Positions 52,386-61,965 of a DNA stretch of 64,000 nucleotides are shown in pieces; the first letter of the stretch is position 1, and each line of letters begins with the position of its first letter. Below the pieces are notes generated by a model. That model did no database searches and had not been told where the DNA came from. It was given only the letters and a program-made list of their open reading frames with translations. This DNA comes from Microcoleus sp. FACHB-68 (lineage in GTDB: Bacteria > Cyanobacteriota > Cyanobacteriia > Cyanobacteriales > Oscillatoriaceae): assembly GCF_014695715.1 (NCBI RefSeq), contig NZ_JACJOT010000008.1:1240001-1304000 (forward strand). Reading direction: 5' to 3'. The position numbers and the translations under genes are program-made.

Positions 52386-55061
52386 TTAATTAGAAGGGTA
52401 AGATGTTGACTGCAAACGACAACCGGCAGCGGGACTTTCCCAAGAAGGGGAGGGAGTCGTGTTAGGCGATTGCACAACAAGATGCACTACGTTATTTTCA
52501 TCGATTATCCATCCTTGAGCTTCGACTAACTGCGCCGGCTGCGAGGCATTTTCTCTTCCAGTATCTTCCTCGATCTTAAACACACCAAGATTCAGCGCTT
52601 CTCTAGGATTGGGTGGTAAACCACCGCGTCCACTATTAATAAATTGACTACCTTTGCCGGCTGCTGCACAGGCGTTTTCTGGAATCTCATCTTGTGCAAA
52701 ATCTTCAGGCAAATCAACTAACCCTTGGGCGGGATCAATATCTGGGTTGGTAATAGCTACAGTGCCATCAAACTCAGGCCCAAGTTGAGACGTGGCTGTG
52801 ATATCACTGGAGATTGCAGAGGAGTCTCTATTAACATCTGTTCCTAAAAAGCCTTGCCGAAAGATGCCTTGGGTACTAATTTGAACTTTCCCCCCAAAGT
52901 CTTGTTCAGCATTAGCGCTGATGTCGCTATTTTCAAGAGCGGCTATCGTATCTGTATTGATAAAAATATTACCACCCGTTGCAGGGCCGGTGGCGTTGGT
53001 TGTAATGTTGCTGTTGCGGCGCAATTGTAAGTCTTGTGTTTGCAGAAAGATATTGCCTTCACTGCCGGCTCTAGTTTCTGCGGTGATAATTCCCGTATCT
53101 AGTCGAATTTCAGGGGAGTTAATGTTTAGGTTGCCGGCATCTCCTAACGCTTCCCCGCTTACCGAGATTTTTGCGTTATTCTGGATATTTAAGCGCTCGG
53201 TATTAATTGTTAAGTCGCCAGCTGCTCCACTACCTTGCGTTTGGGTAAAGATCCCACTGGGAAACTCACTTTGTCCGGTCACTTCTACCGATTGTGAGGC
53301 GTTGACCGTTAACGTACCTCCTCGGTTCGGGCCGGCAGTGATCGCTGTTAACTGCCCCCCATTACGAATAATTAACCGCTCCGTGTCAATATTTAAATTG
53401 CCACCGCGACCCTGTCCCACTGTGGTGGTTGTGATTTCTGCGCCATTTTGAATAATAACCTTTGGCGTTTGAATGAAAACATTGCCTCCATTGCCGCTTG
53501 CTTCTGAACTGACGCCGGCAGAGATGCTGCTGGGATCGACCGCTTTACCGCTGACTTCCACAAATTCAAAAGCGTGAACGAACAGATCGCCAGCATTGCC
53601 GGCACCAAAGGTAGAAGCGTTAACCTGTGCGCCATCTCGTATAATTAACCGTCCGGTGGTCACTCTCACGTTGCCCCCGTTCCCCGTGGAGGCAGCGCTT
53701 GCACCCAAACCACTGGGTAACGAGGGTTCAATAGACGTGCCGGTCAGTTCTATAAACTCAGTGGCGTTCACCGTCAAATTTCCTCCCCGGTTCTCGCCAA
53801 CGGTTGAAGCAGACATCTGTGCGCCATCTCGCACAATTAGTCGGTGGGTGTTAACTGTTAAGTTTCCCCCGGCACCAGCCCCCTCACTGGAGACAAATAA
53901 ACCGCTGCCTAAGCGAAGTTCCCTGGTTTGTGGATCTTCGAGCAATCCTGATTCTCCGATCAGCTCGACAGAAGAAGCGTTAACCGATACATTACCTCCC
54001 TGACCTTCGCTTCCAGGCATAGCGGCGGCGGAAATTTGCCCACCATCGCGGATTTTAAGCTGCGGCGCAGTAACGGTGATGTCGCCGCCGGCACCCGTTC
54101 CTTCCGTTTCCGCGAGGATGCCGGTAGGATAACCATCTGGGCCATTCCCCCGCAACTCGAGCAACTCGGAAGCGCGGACGGTAACGCTGCCGCCAGGTTC
54201 TGATCCTAGGGTTTTAGCCTCAATTAGCGATCCGTCAGTCAAGGTGACGCGTCGGCCTGCAATTTGAATATCACCGCTGCGTTCGCCGGTTGCATCCAGC
54301 AAACTAGATTGAGAGAGTTGGATATCTTGGAAGTTTCGCACACCGTCATATCCCAAGGCATAGCCGCTTTCCGTTAGGGTGAGGCTGACTTGACCCGCCG
54401 CCACACTTGCGAGATCAATTCGCCCTGCTGGTGCGGCCAGCAACGCATTTTCTAGGGCAAGATCGCCTCCTACGAGTGCTAGAGTTTGACCTGCCGGCAT
54501 TTCTAATGCAGATCCTTGCACGCGAATTTCTGCCGGCTGTTGTCCTAATTGCAAACCGATGGGAACGCTGACGGTTAGCAGGGGTGTTGTGTTGATAGGG
54601 TTTGCGAGGAATTCGGTGCCATCTGCAAAGAGCAAACTATCAGCGGTTGTGGCGAGAAAGGAACCACCAATATCCAGCGCCGCATTGGGGCCGAACATAA
54701 TGCCGTTGGGGTTAAGAAGAAACAGGTTAGCGGTGGCGTTGGCTTGAATTAACCCGTCGATATTTGAGGGTAAATTGCCTGTGACGCGGTTGATAATGTT
54801 GCGAATTTGGGGGGCGTTGTTAAAGAAAACAGTGGTGCCGGTGGTGAGTGAAAAGTCTTTAAAACTGTGAAAAAGATTGGTGCCGGCGCGGGTTCCGCCT
54901 TCAATAACAATCGTTTCACCTTCTGGCGTGACGGTGGAATTAGCCGGCAGGGTTTGATCGGGAACTATTTGGGCGGCTGTCGGGCCGGCTATCAAGAGAG
55001 TGCCAAGGAAGAGACTGCCAAACACTCTGACTCTCTCAATCACTTGTTTCATTGAAACCAC
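52386..55061 (-). CDS. filamentous-haemagglutinin/TpsA-type exoprotein
   Basis: 891 residues; the start is ATG 55061 or, three codons on, 55052. A signal peptide is followed by the two-partner-secretion domain, with 'GTRAGTNLFHSFKDFSLTTGTTVFFNN', 'IRNIINRVTGNLPSNIDGLIQANATANLFLLNPNGIMFGPNAALDIGGSFLATTADSLLF'. Next is a long right-handed beta-helix of repeats such as 'GGNLTVNTHRLIVRDGAQMSAST' and 'GGNVRVTTGRLIIRDGAQVNAST'. The C-terminus is non-repetitive, with 'AQGWIIDENNVVHLV'. It is secreted through a TpsB pore, which is not in the window. It precedes the CHAT gene by 8 bp. Confidence 0.88.
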   Translation of the reverse strand: MVSMKQVIERVRVFGSLFLGTLLIAGPTAAQIVPDQTLPANSTVTPEGETIVIEGGTRAGTNLFHSFKDFSLTTGTTVFFNNAPQIRNIINRVTGNLPSNIDGLIQANATANLFLLNPNGIMFGPNAALDIGGSFLATTADSLLFADGTEFLANPINTTPLLTVSVPIGLQLGQQPAEIRVQGSALEMPAGQTLALVGGDLALENALLAAPAGRIDLASVAAGQVSLTLTESGYALGYDGVRNFQDIQLSQSSLLDATGERSGDIQIAGRRVTLTDGSLIEAKTLGSEPGGSVTVRASELLELRGNGPDGYPTGILAETEGTGAGGDITVTAPQLKIRDGGQISAAAMPGSEGQGGNVSVNASSVELIGESGLLEDPQTRELRLGSGLFVSSEGAGAGGNLTVNTHRLIVRDGAQMSASTVGENRGGNLTVNATEFIELTGTSIEPSLPSGLGASAASTGNGGNVRVTTGRLIIRDGAQVNASTFGAGNAGDLFVHAFEFVEVSGKAVDPSSISAGVSSEASGNGGNVFIQTPKVIIQNGAEITTTTVGQGRGGNLNIDTERLIIRNGGQLTAITAGPNRGGTLTVNASQSVEVTGQSEFPSGIFTQTQGSGAAGDLTINTERLNIQNNAKISVSGEALGDAGNLNINSPEIRLDTGIITAETRAGSEGNIFLQTQDLQLRRNSNITTNATGPATGGNIFINTDTIAALENSDISANAEQDFGGKVQISTQGIFRQGFLGTDVNRDSSAISSDITATSQLGPEFDGTVAITNPDIDPAQGLVDLPEDFAQDEIPENACAAAGKGSQFINSGRGGLPPNPREALNLGVFKIEEDTGRENASQPAQLVEAQGWIIDENNVVHLVVQSPNTTPSPSWESPAAGCRLQSTSYPSN

Positions 55062-55160
55062 TGGTGAAAATTCAGTCTGATTTTAAGATGTAAGCCTCGC
55101 CTTTTGGCGTGAATGTTTATAACGTTTAAGCCGTCATTCTCTATGACTGAGATTTTTTAC

Positions 55161-55799
55161 TTACGACAAAACTTGCGATAGTTTGCGTTTCACTATCCAC
55201 CCCAGACCGATCGCGCCGAGTACCAGCAGTCCCCAAGCCGAAGAAGGTTCGGGAACCGCTGCAACGGGTTGGTTTTCTGCAATCCCCAAATAATTGTAGT
55301 TGACTTCTCTAATTTGATAGCTACGGGAAATGAGGTAGTTAAATATTGTCGGATCGGTGCTGGGATCTCTGCTTTCTATTCTTGAAATATTTCTAAGTAG
55401 AACTGGATTTGGGTTTAAGTTGCTACCCAGTGCTAAATAATAGATGCTGTCATAAGTTGGAGCGGTGGGATTAGCCAACGTGGGATCTACATCACCCCCC
55501 TCATCTCCTCCACTAAAATCGGTATTTAAGGGACGAATTTCCCACCAATAAAGCGCGTAAGGCTCTTGAGCGAAGACTTCTTCATAGGGTGGTTCAACAC
55601 CTCTGATTCCGCGAAAGGAGAGGAAGCGACGCCGCGCCCACATAAAAGGCAGAGAAATGGCGTCACTGGTTGGGTCGTTTCTGAGCTGGAGTGATAAAGT
55701 CCCACCTCGGAAAAAGTCAAATTCCAGGCCGTCGATACTCTGAAAATTAGACGTTTTTAGGCTCCAATGCGTCGGTAGTGTTAGGCTATCTTCTTCCAT
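55161..55799 (-). CDS. PEP-CTERM protein without a visible signal peptide
   Basis: 212 residues. The C-terminus has the full PEP-CTERM signal 'VPEPSSAWGLLVLGAIGLGWIVKRKL'. The N-terminus, however, begins MEEDSLTLPTHWSLKTSNFQ and has no secretion signal, and no ribosome site precedes ATG 55799. Upstream in the same frame are three stops and then a short frame with a perfect Shine-Dalgarno. The gene may have lost its original 5' end. The body is beta-rich, with no recognised domain. It lies between the giant subtilase and the TpsA gene. Confidence 0.7.
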   Translation of the reverse strand: MEEDSLTLPTHWSLKTSNFQSIDGLEFDFFRGGTLSLQLRNDPTSDAISLPFMWARRRFLSFRGIRGVEPPYEEVFAQEPYALYWWEIRPLNTDFSGGDEGGDVDPTLANPTAPTYDSIYYLALGSNLNPNPVLLRNISRIESRDPSTDPTIFNYLISRSYQIREVNYNYLGIAENQPVAAVPEPSSAWGLLVLGAIGLGWIVKRKLSQVLS

Positions 55800-55829
55800 G
55801 TTCTTTGGTTATATTTAAGTAGTTGTTAT

Positions 55830-55871
55830 TTAGAGGTTACGAAAGTTTAAAGCAATCTCTGTATGTTTCAT
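55830..55871 (-). other. 13-codon frame with consensus Shine-Dalgarno
   Basis: AAGGAGGT lies 7 nt before an ATG at 55871 that reads MKHTEIALNFRNL and stops. It is in the same phase as the PEP-CTERM gene 30 bp downstream. It could be a leader peptide or the remains of that gene's original start. Confidence 0.35.
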
Positions 55872-55893
55872 GAAAACTACCTCCTTAATTCTA

Positions 55894-58800
55894 TTAAATA
55901 GTCTGGTACTTCGCTACCCACGCATCTACTGAGCCGACAGAAGTTCCCCCTAAATTTCCGTTTGTGTATCCAGAAATATAAATGTTGTAAGCTTCATCTA
56001 CTGCTACGCCCCAAGCAATATCATAGTTTTTAGATGCTAGCTTTTGAGTCCAAATATTGATGCCGCTGTCGCTGTACTTAGCGACCCAAGCATCACCGCT
56101 ACCCCCATTGCTTCCCCCCACATCCCCCATACTGATTCCTGTTATATAAATAGAATTGAAGCTATCAGCTGCGAGACTCCAAGAGTTATCATCATTAACT
56201 GAGCCAAACTGCTGAATCCAAAGTTTGCTGCCGATGCTGTCATACTTGGCAATCCAAGCATCCCAACCGCCAGCATTCGTTCCGCCTAAATCGCCATTTG
56301 TATATCCTGTTAGGTAAATATTGCCAGATGGATCGACGGCAATATTCGTTGCTCTGTCATCTCCGGCACTATCAATCTGTTGCGCCCACAACTCATTGCC
56401 ATTACTATCATATTTAACAGCCCAAGCATTAACCTCGCCAGCATTAGTTGGCTTCAATGGATCGCGGTCCAACCCTGTCTGAGTGTTACCCGACATATAG
56501 ATATTTCCAGAGTTATCGACGGCTATGCTGCGAGCTACATCAAATTTATCTTCCGCATCATATATCCTCCCCCAGAGAAGATTGCCACCGCTGTCATACT
56601 TGAGCATCAAGGCATCGGTTTGGGGAGAAGAAGAATTGAGATTCCAGGATTCTCCCACAACATAAACATTTCCAGCATTATCAACAGCGACGTCATAAAA
56701 TGTCGCTATTCCTAACTGTTGCGACCACAACTGGTTGCCATTGCTATCATACTTTGCTACCCAACCGTTAATATCCCCACCTGTAGAATTCGTCCCTCCT
56801 AACGATCCCCAAGTCCATCCCGTCAAATAAATATTTCCCGAACTATCAACAGTCATGCTTTCGGCTCGTTCGGAACTATCAGTTCCAAACTGCTGAACCC
56901 ACTGTTGAACCCCATTTTTATCGTATTTAGCAAGCAAAACATCACTACCGCCAGCATTAGCTCCTCCAAAATCACCAGAGGTTTCTCCTGAAAGATAGAC
57001 ATTTTCCTCCCTATCAACTGCTACATTAAAGGCCGCATCAACACCTACAGTTCCCAACTGTTGAACCCAGGTCGGTTCATTAATTATGATCGTACTGCTA
57101 CCTGAAGTTGCGACTTGGTAACCGATGCTTGATAAGAGCTTCAAGACTACTGTTTCATTTCCTTCTACGGGAACATTATCGGCGAATACAGTCAGGGGAA
57201 TTTTAACACTATCAGCCCCGGCAGGAATGGTAACGCTACCGATTAAATTCTCATAATCACTGCCATTTTCAGCCCTACCCGCCATCTCATAATTCACCGT
57301 CAGCGGGCTGGCAGTACTGCCTGTACGGGTAATTGTAAATTCGCCGGAATCGCCAAACTCTGAAGCAATTGGATCAGTTGACCTGAGAGCCACAACCGGC
57401 TCATCAGTTGTTCCGTAAAAATTTAACTTCCACTCATTCCAAGTTCCCAGATCATTACTAGGATTTGAATACAGATCCGCCACGCGCAACTTCCACTCAC
57501 CGGCTGAGGATGCACCCCAGTGGTGCGGCGTTGCAAACACCCATTTGTAGTTATTATTTTCATCAACACTCGGTTCTGCCAGCGTCGATACCGTCCCGTC
57601 GGGAGAAATTAACTCTATCATCAAATCTCCCCGGTGTTCGTGAGTGATGTCTAACATCACCTCCACCCACTCAACCTTAATATCTTCCTCAATATTGACA
57701 GTCTGTTCTATCCAGTTGGCATCTTCAGCGAAGAAAACATTCACGGACTGGGGAATCTCTTCACCAACCAACAGCAAATCAGAACCCACCGAAACTTCCG
57801 GATCAACCGGCACCCACCCAGCCGCCAACTCTACTGCTGCCGCCGCATCAATTGCACCAAACCCGTAGTTGTGATTAACCGCATATCCTGCCCCATTTGT
57901 CTGCCAGTTTGGTTCATCTTTCAAGTCGTGCCAATCATTCGGATCAGTGGGTCGGGCAGTTTCCACTAAAATATGTTGTACATCGCGCCAAGTTAAATTT
58001 GGATTTGCTTCCAGCATCAAAGCAATGACCCCAGAAACTACCGGCGCTGCCGCAGAAGTCCCACCAAAATCACGGGTGTAATCCCCCGCATCTTTGCCCT
58101 CAGTTCCCACTAAATCAGTCGTGACAATGCCATTGGTTCCAATCGAAAGTGACCAGCTTCTCAGTTGACCGACTTGTTGACCAGTATCGTCAGTAATTTC
58201 TAACCGCCAACTGCCGTTAGGATTCTCGCCATCAAAATCCGATAAACGTCCCTCAGCGCGAAAGCTGCTGTTAAATGGCGCACTGGCAAAGGCAATCGAA
58301 GCACTGGCATCATCTGTCAAAACTGTATTTAAAAAATCAGTTCCGTTACCGCCCACATCAGTAAACAGTTCTATTCTTTTACCTGATGGACTCATTAAAA
58401 ACACATCCAAATCGCTGGTACGCGGATGCTGAATATTCAAAGTAACAGCCACATCAGTGATCGAGCCTACCACCCCACTGGCATTCAAATTTGAGGAAAC
58501 TGTGCGGTTATCTGGAATTGCTTGACGGGCGTTAGAGATAAAGCGATACTGATTATCTCCCTTGGAATAAGCCGAGACTAAAATCGGCGCTCCTGGTTCG
58601 CTGTATGGAGCAAATTTGCCATTGTGATCGAGAGCTGCAACAGCAATAGTAGAGCGAGACTTAGCGAAAGGATTGTAATTGACATTTTGAGCCTCTGACC
58701 TGTCATTGCCGCCTGCAAAAACATAGTTATTTCCTAACCCATTTCTACCCTGACGGACTGCTAATTCCATCGCGTATAAACTTATGGGTAAATCTTTGAA

Positions 58801-61800
58801 AGAATCGGTTTTCCAGCTATTGTTATAAATATCTATATCTTGGTTGCGATAAGACAAAGCATCGGCAATTTGTAAGTCTGTCACGCGATTGGCAATTAGG
58901 CGCAATCCTGCTAGCGATGCCTCAGGTGCCGCACCCGTTACGCCAAGGCCGTTATTCCCCTCTGCTGCCACATTGCCCCCAACTGCTGTGCCGTGCCGGT
59001 TTGAGGTGGTAAATTGCACCGACCAATTGTTAATTCGACCGATATTTCCTGCCGTATCGTCAGCAATTTCTAGTTTCCAAACCCCGCGAGCGTCTTCACC
59101 GTTAAAATTTGCCAGCATTCCCTCTGGCCTATAGCTTCCAGAAAAGGGGGCAGATCCAGCCGTAATTGACGTGGCTGCTGCTTCATCTAATATCGTATTT
59201 GTCAAGCCGCTGCCGCCGGCTAAATCGGTAAATAACTCAACGCGCGTTCCCGACGGACTGACTAAAAATACATCCAGATCCCCGACCGAGGGGTGCGTGA
59301 TGTCCAGCGTCACATTTACATCAGTAACAGTGCCATTTAACCCCGTCTCTAATTCAAAAAAAGTGGTGCTGTTATCGTCAATAGCAGGCGTTTCGACATC
59401 GCCTCTGAACTTCACGCTCAGTGGCGGTGCTGGGTCATAATCATAGGCTCTTGTTTGGATATTTCCTTCATTAAAATCACGACTCAAATCAGCGCGGTAA
59501 TTTCTCCGCAAATCTGGGTGCGTGTAGTCTAAATCACCATCTACAATGCCAATCGTGACTCCACTTCCCCGGACTGAATCCCAAGCGTCGGTAATGTTGG
59601 CATCAGCGCCGGCAGTCCCGCCGGTTTGGCCCGTATTCTCCCACTGCCACTGGTTGGCAAAAAGCGGATCATTCGGCACAAGTTGCGGGTGAAGCTGGAT
59701 GGGAACTAGCGGATAAGCAAATTCAACGCCATTGAGTGATTTTAATTGTTCAGAAACTTCTGCCGGCGCAATACTATCAGAAAACTGCCAAATGTAAGTA
59801 TTTGGAATATAGCCGGTAGAACCTAAATCTTGAGCGCCAATAATTGTGGCTAAATTTTGGGGAGATTGTCCGGGTGTTACCCACACCACCCATTCGCGCG
59901 TTTGTGCTAGCGCACGGGGATTATAGCTTTCCAGATTCGCTGCTTCTGCAATCGCCAACCTGACAGGATTGGATAGTCCGCTGCCATCCAGATCGGTAAT
60001 GACGAAAAAGCTTTGGGAGGCTGTGTTACTAGCGTTGCCGGCGTAATCGTAAGCGGTTGCAAATAACTGATAATTGCCTGGTGCTAACCCATTCAAGTCA
60101 TACCTAAAATTAAATCTAGACCTGCCATTGTTGTCAGTGATAAATTCTGTGACATCACTGAGTTCCAACCGTTCACCATCAAGTTTTTGCAGCCAGAAAT
60201 CAACTTTTTTAAGATCGTTATTTCCGTCAGGATCGTAAACTTTCGCCCCACTAAAACTGACTGTTTCAGCATTGGTGTAGAGTGGCAGAGTGTCGAAATA
60301 CAACGATTGAGGCGGTAAATTGAGCGGCGGTTCAACAGGCGTTGGCTCAACTGGAGTCGGTTCCACCGGCATTGGCTCAATTGGCGTTGCTTCAACTGGA
60401 GTCGGTTCCACCGGCATTGGCTCAATTGGCGTTGCTTCAACTGGAGTCGGTTCCACCGGCATTGGCTCAACAGGCGTTGGCTCAACTGGAGTCGGTTCCA
60501 CCGGCATTGGCTCAATTGGCGTTGGTTCAACTGGAGTCGGTTCCACCGGCATTGGCTCAATCGGCGTTGGCTCAACTGGAGTCGGTTCCATCGGCATTGG
60601 CTCAATCGGCGTTGGCTCAACTGGAGTCGGTTCCACCGGCATTGGCTCAATCGGCGTTGGCTCAACTGGAGCCGGCTCTACTAACTTATTAATACAAAAG
60701 CTTTGAATCACCTCGTTGCTGGCTGCCCCGTTGCCATCATAAGCTAGTCCTTTCAATTGATAATTGCCAACATCTAAGTTTGTTAATTTATAGGTAAAAT
60801 TTGTCCATCCCTCATTATCAGTTCTGAGTTCCACAACTTCACCATGCTTCATCCACTCTCCGCCGTCTTTTTGGAGTAAGAACTCCACCTTACTTAAATT
60901 TGCATTGTCGTCATAAACTTTAGCCTCAGTCAGGGTAATGATATCTCCGGCTGTGTAAATTGGCTGTGTTATAAATTGCAATTCTTGGGGCGGCATATTG
61001 ATATAGACGCGCAATTGTTCTCCAAATTCTGTAATGCGCCAATCCCTCTTTGGATTAATCACTTCATTCAGGTTTATAGCTTTTCCGCTCGCACCCGTAA
61101 CTCGAAATACGATGTCGTTATAATCTTTATCGGAGCCGCTGTCAATTCGCAAATCTTCCATAACAAACGTTCTGCCATCGCCGGTGACATCGGCAATTTG
61201 TCCAACTTGGAAAGCTTCAAGTGGGTTGGCAGTGGCTAAGGAAAATAAAGGACGCTTTTCTCCGTTAGCGTTTGGATTATCAAATACTTCTTGCACCTTA
61301 CCATTGGGGACAAGCATGATGCCAAACTCGTCACCCGGTGTCATGGCAACGGTTTTCATGCCTTGATACTCATCCCGGTTAAAATCACCTTCCCAAGGCA
61401 AACTGGCACTGAGTTTTGCCCCTTGGTTAGCGTCATCAATGACAATATGACCCTCGACAGAGTCGCTCAGCGCTCGTCGTGCTGCTTCTTTAATAAAGTT
61501 AGGAGAACCGGCATTATAAGCTGCCATTCCTTTTAAGCTGAAAATGGCAATTTCTCCTTCGTAGCTGCCGCCATCAAACAGAAAATCAATGCCGACTTGC
61601 CCGCTTTCTCCAACGGTAAAGAACCCTGATTCAACAGATAAGCCCGTTAGAGGATCTACTGTTAAATTAAGTTGATAATTGGTGTTTTCGCCGGCAGACA
61701 AGACTTGTAGCAAATAGTCTCCCGCCGCTAATTGATCTGCGTTGATCGCTTCGGGACTGGTGCCGGCGAGGAAGGAACTATAAAGCACGGTTCCATTACT

Positions 61801-61965
61801 ATCTAATAACCGGACATCCGCATTGGCGCTCAAATTGGCAAGGGATACGCTGAAACTTCCTGGCTTGTTGAGGCTGAAGTTATACCAGTCAGATAGATCA
61901 GCGCTGTCAATGAAACCCGTATAGTTGTGTGTGCCGCTCAGATTACCCAGATCAGTCGTAGACAT
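55894..61965 (-). CDS. giant multidomain subtilase (S8) with nested P domains, Calx-beta and SBBP repeats
   Basis: 2023 residues, probably surface or secreted, with no classical signal peptide. Order: PPC-type domain (1-104); DUF4114-type region with 'DLRIDSGSDKDYNDIVFRV' (to about 320); Ig-like repeat; Pro-rich linker of 15-residue repeats (about 428-550); second Ig-like repeat. The S8 domain follows with Asp about 806 (GIVDGDLDYTHPDL), His about 992 (HGTAVGG) and Ser about 1303 (GTSAAAP). Proprotein-convertase P domains appear between Asp and His, between His and Ser, and after Ser ('GDLDVFLVSPSGTRVELFTD', 'SDLDVFLMSPSGKRIELFTD', 'GDLMIELISPDGT'). A Calx-beta domain (about 1522-1632) and six or seven SBBP beta-propeller repeats (to the end) complete it. 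It heads a four-gene leftward block. Confidence 0.88.
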   Translation of the reverse strand: MSTTDLGNLSGTHNYTGFIDSADLSDWYNFSLNKPGSFSVSLANLSANADVRLLDSNGTVLYSSFLAGTSPEAINADQLAAGDYLLQVLSAGENTNYQLNLTVDPLTGLSVESGFFTVGESGQVGIDFLFDGGSYEGEIAIFSLKGMAAYNAGSPNFIKEAARRALSDSVEGHIVIDDANQGAKLSASLPWEGDFNRDEYQGMKTVAMTPGDEFGIMLVPNGKVQEVFDNPNANGEKRPLFSLATANPLEAFQVGQIADVTGDGRTFVMEDLRIDSGSDKDYNDIVFRVTGASGKAINLNEVINPKRDWRITEFGEQLRVYINMPPQELQFITQPIYTAGDIITLTEAKVYDDNANLSKVEFLLQKDGGEWMKHGEVVELRTDNEGWTNFTYKLTNLDVGNYQLKGLAYDGNGAASNEVIQSFCINKLVEPAPVEPTPIEPMPVEPTPVEPTPIEPMPMEPTPVEPTPIEPMPVEPTPVEPTPIEPMPVEPTPVEPTPVEPMPVEPTPVEATPIEPMPVEPTPVEATPIEPMPVEPTPVEPTPVEPPLNLPPQSLYFDTLPLYTNAETVSFSGAKVYDPDGNNDLKKVDFWLQKLDGERLELSDVTEFITDNNGRSRFNFRYDLNGLAPGNYQLFATAYDYAGNASNTASQSFFVITDLDGSGLSNPVRLAIAEAANLESYNPRALAQTREWVVWVTPGQSPQNLATIIGAQDLGSTGYIPNTYIWQFSDSIAPAEVSEQLKSLNGVEFAYPLVPIQLHPQLVPNDPLFANQWQWENTGQTGGTAGADANITDAWDSVRGSGVTIGIVDGDLDYTHPDLRRNYRADLSRDFNEGNIQTRAYDYDPAPPLSVKFRGDVETPAIDDNSTTFFELETGLNGTVTDVNVTLDITHPSVGDLDVFLVSPSGTRVELFTDLAGGSGLTNTILDEAAATSITAGSAPFSGSYRPEGMLANFNGEDARGVWKLEIADDTAGNIGRINNWSVQFTTSNRHGTAVGGNVAAEGNNGLGVTGAAPEASLAGLRLIANRVTDLQIADALSYRNQDIDIYNNSWKTDSFKDLPISLYAMELAVRQGRNGLGNNYVFAGGNDRSEAQNVNYNPFAKSRSTIAVAALDHNGKFAPYSEPGAPILVSAYSKGDNQYRFISNARQAIPDNRTVSSNLNASGVVGSITDVAVTLNIQHPRTSDLDVFLMSPSGKRIELFTDVGGNGTDFLNTVLTDDASASIAFASAPFNSSFRAEGRLSDFDGENPNGSWRLEITDDTGQQVGQLRSWSLSIGTNGIVTTDLVGTEGKDAGDYTRDFGGTSAAAPVVSGVIALMLEANPNLTWRDVQHILVETARPTDPNDWHDLKDEPNWQTNGAGYAVNHNYGFGAIDAAAAVELAAGWVPVDPEVSVGSDLLLVGEEIPQSVNVFFAEDANWIEQTVNIEEDIKVEWVEVMLDITHEHRGDLMIELISPDGTVSTLAEPSVDENNNYKWVFATPHHWGASSAGEWKLRVADLYSNPSNDLGTWNEWKLNFYGTTDEPVVALRSTDPIASEFGDSGEFTITRTGSTASPLTVNYEMAGRAENGSDYENLIGSVTIPAGADSVKIPLTVFADNVPVEGNETVVLKLLSSIGYQVATSGSSTIIINEPTWVQQLGTVGVDAAFNVAVDREENVYLSGETSGDFGGANAGGSDVLLAKYDKNGVQQWVQQFGTDSSERAESMTVDSSGNIYLTGWTWGSLGGTNSTGGDINGWVAKYDSNGNQLWSQQLGIATFYDVAVDNAGNVYVVGESWNLNSSSPQTDALMLKYDSGGNLLWGRIYDAEDKFDVARSIAVDNSGNIYMSGNTQTGLDRDPLKPTNAGEVNAWAVKYDSNGNELWAQQIDSAGDDRATNIAVDPSGNIYLTGYTNGDLGGTNAGGWDAWIAKYDSIGSKLWIQQFGSVNDDNSWSLAADSFNSIYITGISMGDVGGSNGGSGDAWVAKYSDSGINIWTQKLASKNYDIAWGVAVDEAYNIYISGYTNGNLGGTSVGSVDAWVAKYQTI
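60315..60680 (-). repeat. 45-bp minisatellite encoding EPTPIEPMPVEPTPV
   Basis: About eight near-identical 45-bp units code for a 15-residue Pro/Glu repeat linking the N-terminal region to the protease part. Variants differ mainly at one Thr/Met and one Ile/Val codon. The high DNA identity suggests copy-number variation. Confidence 0.85.
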
